From Chromera velia (lineage: Eukaryota > Sar > Chromeraceae): 35,884 bases of DNA. Position 1 is the stretch's first letter; the number at the start of each line of letters is the position of its first letter. The stretch spans positions 1-35,884 of the forward strand of contig JAHBMJ010001074.1 of assembly GCA_018398765.1 (NCBI GenBank), in the 5' to 3' direction. Made by a program: the position numbers and the translations under genes. The notes beneath the pieces were generated by a model. That model was given only the letters and a program-made list of their open reading frames with translations, was not told the origin of the DNA and searched no databases. Shown piece after piece: positions 1 through 9,729 of the stretch.

Positions 1-1
1 A

Positions 2-339
2 GAAGCACCGGAGGAGGAGCAACGCATGAGGGAGCGCAAACAGGTAAACAGAGGGGGGGAGGGGGGCAGCAGCACACTGTGCAGGCTCCCGTGCAACACG
101 GACAGCAACAACACTCACATTCCTCGCTTTCCTCTTGTGGGGGCTCTTCCTCGGGGGGAGGGGTGGGGGGGGGAGGAGGTTCCTCGGGTGGGGGGGGTGG
201 GGGTTTTGGTTTGGATATTTCTTGTGGTTTTGGCATTTCCATTCGCTTTCTGCAACACGGTCTGACTCGTGGTGACCTTGGCGGTGATCCCCTTGAGGTC
301 CTCCAATTGAACCAGGGCTCTCTCTTGAAGGGGAAATGA
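2..339 (+). CDS. 3' end of a Gly/Ser-rich protein gene (partial, two exons)
   Basis: I do not recognise the product. The window opens inside an exon that reads open to position 43, is rich in Glu, Arg and Gln (ending RMRERKQ), and meets a GTAAAC donor at 44. A 41-bp intron ending TGTGCAG would join, in phase 0, an exon from 85 to a TGA at 337-339. That exon encodes a Gln/His/Ser stretch, a run of Gly and Ser, then a more ordinary tail (LDISCGFGISIRFLQHGLTR). The gene continues to the left of the window. It would end convergently with the EF-hand gene on the other strand. An open frame on - (115-438) overlaps it, and the strand choice rests mainly on the acidic/basic exon at the edge with its donor, so confidence is modest. 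Confidence 0.4.
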   Translation, partial: STGGGATHEGAQTGKQRGGGGQQHTVQAPVQHGQQQHSHSSLSSCGGSSSGGGVGGGGGSSGGGGGGFGLDISCGFGISIRFLQHGLTRGDLGGDPLEVLQLNQGSLLKGK

Positions 340-770
340 GAACAGAGCTCCTTGGTGGTTTTGGGCCTCTCGGGCTCCTCTTCTTCTCTTCCCCCTGTGT
401 TCCTGAAGCTGCCCTCCCATACAGACTTCTGCAGACACGCAGACCGATAGATTAGATGACAGACTAGCTCACTGACTTAGCGAATGAAGAGAAAATATGA
501 GATTTTACTGACAAGGTCAATCTAAATCAGGGGAAAGCCGGGCACAGATGATGCTAGGACTGTAGTGAAGAGAAAGTGAGCGAAGAGAAGTTTCGCGAGT
601 TGACGAAAACCACGTCACGGAGACCCTGTGCACACCACCTGAGCGCATGAAGACCACTGGGACAACCAGGTGATGCAACTAGGAGGGAGTGTCAAAGAAA
701 GTCAATTGATTGTGTGTGCACTTTGCAAAGCCATTACTGACTGTTTTTTGATCAGAAGAGGAAACGTAAT
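340..770. other. Convergent intergenic spacer
   Basis: About 430 bases between the stop of the + gene and the stop of the EF-hand gene on -. I see no gene, RNA or repeat here. Any polyadenylation signals of the two genes would fall here, but none is distinct enough to call. Confidence 0.5.
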
Positions 771-3063
771 TTAAAAAGGGAAGAAGACCATGTAGGGATC
801 AAACAAACTAACCACGCGAGTCGAGAGAGGGGAGTCATCTCTGAAGTTTTCCGTCTCCATGCCCCTTCCTTTTCCATCCGTTGCTTTCCCTGTAGCTCCT
901 TTCTGGGGTCTCTTTGTTGACGAGGGAGAGGAAGGAGAGAAATCCTGGGAGTAAGAGGGAGAGGATTCCTCCTCCCCTGCTGTCTGTTTTTGAGGCTTCA
1001 GAGGAATGTCACTGCACAAGCATAAGCAGGTGTGTAAGTGTACAGAGAGGATAATGAAAACCGCCGTGGCTTCCAAACCTGTGTTGCTGCATAGTGCCAG
1101 TCTGTCGGAAGAAGAGTGCAGGAAGTGAAGCACACAAAAGGAGAAAACGAACGACACCAGCGATAGACGCCGACAAAAGAATGGAACGAAGAAATGAATG
1201 GACAGGCGGTCGTGAGACCAAAGAGAGGAGAAGGACAGAGTCCGAGAGAAGACGAAATACTTATTCACCTTTGGCAGATGGACGAATGTACGATGCATTC
1301 ATTCATTCAGCCTTTCCTCGGCGCATTCTGGAATTCAGTGCATTCACTCACCTGTACTGTTGTCTCCTCATCCCTTCATGCGTCTTGCACTCCTCAAACT
1401 TCGCAGCTTTCCTCTCCTTCTTGACGGTTGCCCTCTCGTCTGCCTTCCGTGCGGCCTCCTGGGGGTCCTCTTCCAACGGTAAGATGGCTCGGGCAAAGTC
1501 AGTCAGAGTTACGCGGCGGTCGCGCGGTCTCCTCCCCTCGTGATCCCTTCTGCGATCGAACCTGCGAATGAATGTTCATACAGACAGACAGTCAAGCAGT
1601 TTATCATCTTGACAAGGAGCCCCGGAGACAGAAAAGGTCGGAGATGCGTATGAGAAGAAATCAAAATGAAAGAAGACACACTGCGGTACACATGTAAAGA
1701 GAAAATAGATAGATGCAGGGCGGGAGGGAGGGAGGGAGGGAGGCGGGAGGAAAAACGCGAGGAAGGGAGAGGTAGGGTCTTTTGAATGATCGAGGGACAC
1801 GCGCGAAACTCACTCACCTTCTGAAGAGCCCCTTCACGTCGAGGTATGTCACTTCTGAGATTGCGACTCTGTTGAGGATCTCGAGGAGCCCCCCGGGAGT
1901 CACACATCCTTCGCTTCTGCGCGAAGGAAGTTCAGAAAAAACAATAAGTGAAATAAGGCAAAGGGTTCCATGGCAGGGAAAGAAAAGGAGCTCGGGCAGG
2001 CACTGCAGCATCAAAACATCGCAGGAGAACTTGCAGAACCAGAACGCGAAGAGCACACACAATCTCCCAAACGAATTGGACAGAGAAAAACAAAATACTC
2101 CTTTCAGCGACCCACCTGCAGTCCAGAAAGTCGAATGCCTTCCATATCTGTGCAGCCCCCCCCAGGATCTCCATAAGCTCTTCCCTTTTGGTCTCTATGC
2201 GTCTCTCTGTGAGGATCTCGGCTGTCAGAACTGCTGCAAGGGCTTCTTCCTCAGGGAGAGCTGGACACACACACGTGGCATCATACCTGCAATTAAACGC
2301 AGTCAGCGTGCAGGCGGGAAGGAAGGATGGATGGAACCAATAAACAAAAACATTCAAAGACGGGGTCTAGAGACCTGTGTGCTCTTTTGGAGCAATTTGA
2401 GACGGAACGGTGTTTTGCGTTCTCCTTTCCTGTTGCAAAGCCACTCTCCCTGATCAAAAATAATTTCCCGTCCCCCGTTCTACAGAAGAAGACTGTAGTT
2501 CACCTTCACTGGTTATCTGTATACGGGATCTGTCAATCCCTGGCTGTCTGACTGACTGACTTTTTTCGTCGCTCCACGAGATGGCTGAGTGTGTTGCTCT
2601 GCATTTTTGGTCACATGATTGAATGAATGAATGAATGAATGTGGCCGGCATCGTGAAGTCATGAAAACACGCCACTCACTGTGGGAAGGTAGGACCGAGA
2701 GTGCATTTTTCATGTTAAGGAAATTTCCTCCCAATTTTGATAATCAGTGTGGAGTGAAGAAAGACCAAAGAAGAAGGGACATTTCATTTTCTTTTTTCGT
2801 GAGAAGTGTCTTGTTTCAGCACACACACAAAGTCAGACAGGCAGATAGGCTGGCGTGCGTGCGAAAACAAGCAATCCAAGCTGAGAGAGCATCAGAGAAG
2901 AAAAGCAATCCAAGCTGAGAGAGCATCAGAGAAGAAAAGCAATCCAAGCTGAGAGAGCATCAGAGAAGATCTGCGCGCTTCCCGGTCAAGAGGCGAGAAC
3001 TCCGACAAAAATGTCTCGCAGACTCACGTTACACACAAGGAAGTCAACCCATCTGCACACACA

Positions 3064-3111
<48 letters not shown>

Positions 3112-4172
3112 AATCTCGGACCTCGGAATGCAGATCCTGTGCTCCCAAATCGCGTAGCCATCATTCATTTTCACTCAAATTGGAACCATGAATGCCGAGT
3201 CGACCATAGTTGATTCAGATTCAGGCGGACTCGCGAAGCAAAAGAATAGGCCAGAGAGACCGAATGAAACAAAGATTGGGGCGAGATGCAACGTATGCGG
3301 AGAAACGGGAACACACGAAGTTGCAGGGTGCATAAAAAAACCGTACACATGCAGAGACGGACACGAATTTTGAGTGACAAAGGAGTCACCCCATGAGAAA
3401 AAAAAAGAGGGGGGACTCCAAGAAGGAAAAAAAGAAAGGGCGAAAGAGTGGTATCACTCACTGACTCGTCTGCATTCAGATCTGACGCCTTGCCCCCCTC
3501 CTCTCCCTCTTCTCCAGGTTCAAATGTGCGAATTCTCTCGCACAGTCTCCGCACTTCCTCCTCTCCAATGTGGTGGGAGAACTTCTCGACGAACTCGTAG
3601 ACATCCTCCGCTGCACACGTGCATCATTCGATCGATCGATCGATCTGGTTACAGTGGACAAATCTCTTTGCACACACTCATACACAGACACACGTAGACG
3701 TATAGGCATGCACACACACTCACAGGCACAGAAAGGGTAGGAGAAAGAGAATTATATAGAGGGGGGGGGAGAGGGGGAGAAGGATGGGAAGGGGGACAAG
3801 AGAAGAAAAAGCGTGCAGGTATGCAGAAGGAGAGACACAGAGAAAGCAAAAAAGAAGAACGAACAGAGACCTTGCTGCAACAAAACTAGGGGAGGAAGCA
3901 AAGGGTAAGCTAGAGTCTGAAAGAACACATGCACCGATCGACCAAGAGACTGCCACTGCCAGGACAAGCATCGAGAGACCAATTGATCGAATGCTTCATT
4001 CAAGTTCGCTCGCTTTTTCCCCTTCTTGCTCCTTCCCTCCCTCCCTCCTTCCCTTCTCCACTTTCTCGGACTCACCAGAAAGGAACCCCTTGTCACCCTT
4101 GTCCAGTGCGAAGAAGTGTTGCAGGGGGTCGAATGACTCCTGACCGCAGAGTTTGATCCGATACGCTTCGAT

Positions 4173-4227
<55 letters not shown>

Positions 4228-4998
4228 AAATACATGCGTGCATGCAGACTTGCGCCTTCCTTCGGTTCCGTGAGGGCCACGCGTCTCCAAATGCACGGGC
4301 CTCACACAAACACGATGTCCCTTCAGGTCGTATGACAACAGCACATGAGGGGAAAAAACTCATTGCCGGTGTTCCTCAGTGGAAACAAAATCGACCACAG
4401 ATTTATGGACGGACGATGCAGGCCTTGCATTAGCCACAAGTGGATTAGATGCCTCGCGTCCTTACCTGTGCCTCCTCGTCTGCCACAAGAGCGATGAAAC
4501 TTCTGAGGCATCTCTTCCAGTCTCTCTCTACAGGAACGTTCCCACTCGTGTTCGCCTTGCTGAGTTTGTCGTTCACGGGACTCGGGGATCGAGTCTGACC
4601 GCGTGTTTTGGGCTCTGCAGGTACAGAGGAGGCAGACGCGTTCGGAATGCAAGAGAAGGAAGAGCCCCAAACACAGCGACAGAAATGCAAAGGTCAGACA
4701 AAAGTTTGCATGCAAAAAGGTGTTGCATACATGATAAGGTCCATGTGGTTTGACTGACTTCCCCTGCCTTTCGGGGACCTTCCCGTCGAGGCTCCCTTCG
4801 AAGAATTTCTTCTTGAGTGCATCAGAATGGGACACAGGGAGAGCCTGGCTCGGAAAAGGATGCTGTCGTGCAGTTTCGCGAAGTCCTGTCCATCCGTGGG
4901 AGAAACCTCGAACGCGTGACCCTACGGGGGAATGGATCTTGCTCCCTGTCGTCCGCACTTCTCCGTTACTTTTGAAGAACCTCAGAGAGAAAATTCGC
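771..4998 (-). CDS. EF-hand domain protein, multi-exon
   Basis: Supported exons, read on -, are 4466-4614, 4076-4172, 3462-3610, 2116-2286, 1818-1916, 1352-1561 and 771-1011 (stop at 771-773). Phases agree at every junction except one gap: at least one exon is missing between 3462 and 2286. A probable 5' exon lies near 4750-4998, after an acceptor ending AGGTAG, but its donor is unresolved and no start ATG is assigned. The product has paired EF-hand-like units: QHFFALDKGDKGFLSAEDVY with EEEVRRLCERI, then KAFDFLDC...GCVTPGGLLEIL and LFRRFDRR...RVTLTDFARAILPLEEDP. The pattern resembles the large EF-hand families of ciliates and other alveolates, in which helix pairs alternate with loops of the form AFRLFDxDGxGYIS. 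Several calcium-ligand positions are not acidic and one loop carries an Arg-rich insert, so some hands may not bind calcium. The C-terminal exon is Ser/Lys-rich and unlike any domain I know. The family is fairly sure; the role is not. Confidence 0.7.
2867..2968. repeat. 34-bp tandem repeat, three copies
   Basis: Three nearly identical 34-bp units containing GCAATCCAAGCTGAGAGAGC follow one another; the core starts at 2871, 2905 and 2939. The array lies in an intron of the EF-hand gene. Confidence 0.9.
3057..3108. repeat. (AC)n/(AG)n compound microsatellite
   Basis: A run of AC dinucleotides passes directly into a run of AG dinucleotides, within an EF-hand gene intron. Confidence 0.95.
4173..4227. 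repeat. (CA)n/(TA)n compound microsatellite
   Basis: CA repeats followed by TA repeats start at the very acceptor of the 4076-4172 exon of the EF-hand gene. On - the intron therefore ends in a long GT run before the AG. Confidence 0.95.
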
Positions 4999-5600
4999 TA
5001 CCTGTTAGAGCGTCCCTGCAGCCGTTTGGATCGGCGGAGTACCCAAAGTGCACGTCGGAATATGACCTGCATGCAGTCTTCACACCTTACAGCAGCGCAT
5101 GCAGCGCATCAAATGCAGCACCCGCGTCGGGCCCGGCCGCCCGCGCGATTTGGCGGGGCGCGCGCGCGGGGTGCACATGAACGGGGTCTCCTCCCCCACA
5201 CAGCTTAACGCAAGTGACCTCATACTGTCCCTCAACACCTCTCAAGTTGCATTTGTATGTGTTTTTACAATAGCTTATTAATATATATTTGCATTGGTTT
5301 TTTGTCAGGAAGAAGTAGCTAGATGTAGCTAGATGTTAATTTTGATACTGTTTTATAGAGAATTATTTTTTAAATAATTAAAAACCTATGGTATGAATTC
5401 ACATGTTTCCACCTAATTTGTCACTAATGAAAAGAAGAAAAGTTTTAAAATCAAACACAAAACTTTTTTGCAGATCGATAGTTCGCTTCATTTTATATTT
5501 TTTTTTTTTCTTTTTGATGGCTTTTTCATGAACATAGTTCTAAATTGTATTTTGTGAAAACACTATTCAAACCAACCTTACATGCGCTTCTACACAAAGT
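4999..5600. other. Spacer: GC-rich block, then AT-rich block
   Basis: The first part (about 5090-5180) is strongly GC-rich with CG-dense stretches and may hold the promoter or first exon of the EF-hand gene. From about 5265 to 5560 the sequence is AT-rich with homopolymer T runs and ends near the stop codon of the nucleoside hydrolase gene. I see no gene in the AT-rich part. Confidence 0.4.
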
Positions 5601-7985
5601 TTAAGCAACTGAAGGAGTTGTTAGGGCCTCAGTCAACCTTCGATAGAACTCTGCCTCTCTTCCATCCGCCCAGCTCAATGCCGCAGTCAACCAAACCCCA
5701 GGGGTTTTGCCGGAAGTGTCCGATGAGACAGAGGATAGAAATCGCGCATTGCTGAAAACACTTCCTGCGCGACCGTCTTTATGAACCACAGGGAGGCCTT
5801 CTCTTTGCATGTTTACATTATGAACATCTCCAATCAAGCTTACAACTTCAGAATCGGCCTCCACTAGCTCAACAGACCCAGAGTGAAAATGGCCACTCTG
5901 ACTCCTCCCCCCCACTAATCCTGATTGCCCACCCCTCTTCGAGTAGCCCTCATGTTCGATTTCTTCAGCCAAGTTGAAACGGCCACCCCTCAGGCTGGCT
6001 GCTGCAACACGACGAAGCGGCCACATCCATGGAGATCCTCTTCCTCTCTTCTGCCACTGACGTCGGCCTTTGGGACCAACGGACCAGGGGAAACGAGCTG
6101 CAGACGGGGAATTGTTTGATTTGTCTTCCTCTTCCTCCTGCGTTTCATCTCCTCCCTCTTTCCCCCCCTCCTCCTGTCCCCCTGTCTCTACCACCCTTGT
6201 GAGCCCCTCCTCCGACACCTCCACCCTGATTGTCTCTATCCGGAACGTGGACTCCACTCGAGACTCCACGAAAGCGAGGAGGAGCTCCACCGCACCCACG
6301 TCAAAGAGACGGGAACTCTTCAACTCAGGAGAGAAGGGAGATCCTTCGGCGTCACGTCCGGGACACCACTTGGGCACTCGTGCACATCCCCGAGAGAACC
6401 AATAGTCGTAGTGCTCCATCAACGTACCTGCAAGTCGATGAAGCAAATAAGAGCAGGCAAAACTAATGTCATCCACACACAAACGACCTAGCTCTGGCTG
6501 GCACATGCTAAGAAGACTGCTTTCGGGACTTAACAACCGGGCTGGCACGGCAGAATGGACCCGACTCGGAAAAGCCTGTAGCAGAGCGAAGAAGCACGTT
6601 GTGGTTTTGGAAAGCCAGGCAATTGGTGCAAGCATGTAAGTATGATCCTCATTCAAACTTTTAGTATCCAAGAGCTGAAAGAACGGCTCTTCGCATCTGT
6701 TTTGCCTCTCTCTTTTCTTCTCAACTGTTTCATCTTTCTTACTTCTATCAGATGTTTCTTTCACCTCAGTCAGCCTTTCGCCTCTCTTATTGTCGCTTAC
6801 ACACTCTTATCACCACTCCATTTTCCTTCCCCCTTTGTAGCTCGGTCACTCGCTTTCATCGTTTTGATTTCTAGCTCTCGTGCGTGACAACTCTTTTCTC
6901 CCTTTTTCAACTCTGTCGTCCCTTCTCAGGCTTTTCGCTTCGCTTCTCCCTTTCTCACGCTGCTCACCTCTTTTCACATTCTCTTACCCCTGTTACCATC
7001 TAGAAGTCTTCTTTATTTCACAACCGGTCCGCTTTCTTGCTGTGCCTCCATTTTCCACTCTCTAATGGGAAGGGAAAAAGTATTTGACAAATGTACCACC
7101 TAGCTTATGAATTGACCGACTCGCTATTGCTGAAGTCCCAGCCGATGCCGTCTCTCTGAGCACTCCATAAAGATCTCCCTCCAACACAATGTCCTGTGTG
7201 GAGTCGAGAGGGGCCAGAAGGATCTCCTTCCACCCTCCCTCTGTGAACACCCTCTGTGCGCTCTGAACGTCACTCCGGATGTTATACTCTGCAGAAGGCG
7301 GCCCTCCTCCATACCCTGTGTATATGCTCCCTCCCATAATCACCACTGTCATCTGTCTTGCCGTTTCCGGGTGTCTCTCCTGGAAGGCAGCCAGATTTGT
7401 CAGAGGCCCCAAAGCAAGAACCAGACGGGTGCCTTGATCAAACGCTCTCAGCATTGCTGACACAAAATCTTCGGACGCAACCCCCCCCTCTCCCTCCCCC
7501 TCCCCTTCCATCCAACCCCACAGAGGCCCAACAAAGAAACCAGAACGGCAGGCTTCCAGAGTGTCCGTCTCACAGGTCAACGTCCCATTGCAACACGGAC
7601 CCCCGTACTGTTCAAAGTCCAGGGGGGGACTTGTCGCCTGACCAGACACGACTGGGATTCCCCTCTCCCCTGTCCCTTCCTCTTCTGTGCCCTTTCTGTT
7701 GAGCGATCTTTCAATGAATCTCTCAGTTAACAGAGCCTTTCCTGTGGTGCATCTGGACGAAGTGACCACAAGAGAAAGTTCAAACACATCCTGCAGAGCA
7801 AAGAGGTAAGAGAGGGCCCAGCTGTCGTCGACGTCCTGTCCGATGTCGGTGTCAACAACCACAGGAACTCTCCCACCTCCAAAGGGAGGCGGCACAGATG
7901 GCGACTCCACCTGATCCCTCTCTTCGCCCCTCCCAGCACACAAAAGTGCAGACACAAAGAGGGGCAGCGAACGTCTCGACCACAT
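5601..7985 (-). CDS. Inosine/uridine-preferring nucleoside hydrolase, secreted form
   Basis: Two exons: 7985 to about 7100 and 6427 to 5601. The intron is about 670 bases; its donor is GTGGTA at 7099 or GTACAT at 7096, both in phase 1. The protein would be 570 or 571 residues. Nucleoside hydrolases cleave the N-glycosidic bond of nucleosides to free base and ribose for salvage. The calcium-binding signature DTDIGQDVDD is at residues 45-54. Further family blocks are LVLALGPLTNLA, VVIMGGSI and the ribose-binding AEYNIRSD. Exon 2 continues with LMEHYDYW and LFDVGAV, the family's late metal-ligand block in which a His often precedes the Asp; here it is Phe. Residues 1-18 (MWSRRSLPLFVSALLCAG) look like a signal peptide, so it probably enters the secretory route. 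The family is usually 300-350 residues. The surplus is mainly a low-complexity stretch, first Glu/Gly-rich and then Arg/Trp/Gly-rich, between the block ending VEVSEEGLTR and the last helix AEFYRRLTEAL. Confidence 0.9.
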
Positions 7986-8916
7986 TGCCCGTCTCTACCT
8001 TCCCTTCTCGACTACTTCTGAGGATACTCTGTAGGCAACGCCTCTTGTGCCTGGCTGGCTCCCTCTACAAGAACCTCGTCTCTTCAAACTGGAGGGGCAC
8101 AAGTCAGCCACCCGCAAATCCCGCTGAGATTGGAGCACGAAACGAATGGAAATCCGACCTCTTAACAAGATCTAATGCGCGCATGCGGAGCTCGGAAAGA
8201 GCCGAAGAGCTTAAAGAAAAGCACCATGCTCCCGCAACGACGAATCTACTGCCAGCTGAGCTGCTGCACGATGCACCCCTTTGGAAAACTTTCAATTCAC
8301 TCTACTGGGGAGATCTGGGAAGTAACAGTACTAAGGAAGATGGTGCCTTGCGAGGCTCGAACTGCCGTCTCCATGCAAGCTCGCCGAGCTATATATCGCG
8401 ATCCGTCTCTTCCATGCCGTCTCCATGCAAATGCTTCATCTCCAAACCAAACACCAGGTTCAACTATTCAATCTCAGCCCACCTCCCAAGCGAATCACAG
8501 AGCTGGTCACTTATCCCTATGGACGGCACTGTCACGGCAGGACGTGACGTTATCAGTATTTGTCTGAAAAGTTCACGTGGCAAATTCTGTCTCGGCGACA
8601 CTGTTAGTTGGCTCCGGAGAGTTCGATCCGGTGAGTCTTCCTGATCTGACTCCAACGCACACTCGGGCCCTGATTACAACAGACAAAAAGTGCACAGGGC
8701 GTGTTCTCACTGTCGATACGGAAAGGAAAACCAAAATTCCCCGCGACAAGCCTCAGTGGAACAATCACCAGTAGCGGACGGGAGAGTACAAGTTATCTTC
8801 TGCTCACTGTCTCCTTCCAGAAGGTTGCGTTCATTGTTGCGAAAACGCCCTTTGTGATTTTGTCATCAATCTTTCGATTTTCCTGAGAATATCGTGCTGG
8901 GCTTTGTGCAGTCTGC
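7986..8916. promoter_or_regulatory. Divergent intergenic region between nucleoside hydrolase and DnaJ genes
   Basis: The two genes are transcribed away from each other, so this spacer of about 930 bases should contain both promoters and 5' leaders. I could not assign a TATA box or defined element. Some stretches are open in several frames, but none resembles a known protein. Confidence 0.5.
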
Positions 8917-9503
8917 ATGCTTCTTCACTTGGCCGAACACGGCCGAAGGGCCTTCCGGGGCCTGCCTGTCTCCGCCTTTGCCCCCTACCAGTTCCCGTCT
9001 CCTGGGGTTCGTGCCACCCCCTCATCCCACGGGAGATCCCGGACGATCACCACAAGCACCGCCCGACTGCAGCAGAAAGAGGAGGACCTCTACCAGCGAC
9101 TTGGAGTGTCTAAGGGTGCATCTCAAGACGAGATCAAAAAGGCGTACAGGAGAATGGCAATGAAGTGGCATCCGGACCGAAATCCTGACAAGTAAGTTGG
9201 GGTGTGTGTGGGGGGGGGGAGTTAATAGTCAGATATATAAAAACTGCTCTGAAAGTTTCAGTCAGTGTGCAGACGAAAACTCCGGGAGACGCCTGAAGAT
9301 TCACAAAAGAAGAGGGCCTTTGACTTTCTTTTCCATCCTGATGGAAACTTTGAGAAAGAAGATTCAGTTGGTGGGGGGTTGAAGACGAAGCCTTGGAGGA
9401 AGGATCAATTGAATGCAGGCAGGCAGATAAATAGATAGATGGGTGAATGGGCGAGATGGATTGCTTGATCGATCGATTGATTGATTGATTGATTGATTGG
9501 TTC

Positions 9504-9549
<46 letters not shown>

Positions 9550-9631
9550 CGATTGATTGATTGATTGGTTCATTGATTGATTGATTGATTGATTGATTGA
9601 TCGATTGATTGATTGATTGATTGATTGGTTC

Positions 9632-9665
<34 letters not shown>

Positions 9666-9687
9666 CGATTGATTGATTGATTGGTTC

Positions 9688-9729
<42 letters not shown>

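Noticed and set aside
115..438. 107-codon open frame on - at the left edge
   Set aside because: It overlaps the G-rich exon on + and lacks splice or start support. The + exons have a donor/acceptor pair and a stop convergent with the neighbouring gene.
8340..8405. tRNA-like signals on - (TAGCTCGGCGAGC and GCAGTTCGAGCC)
   Set aside because: A-box- and B-box-like words are present, but the spacing leaves no room for an anticodon arm and the acceptor and T stems do not pair.
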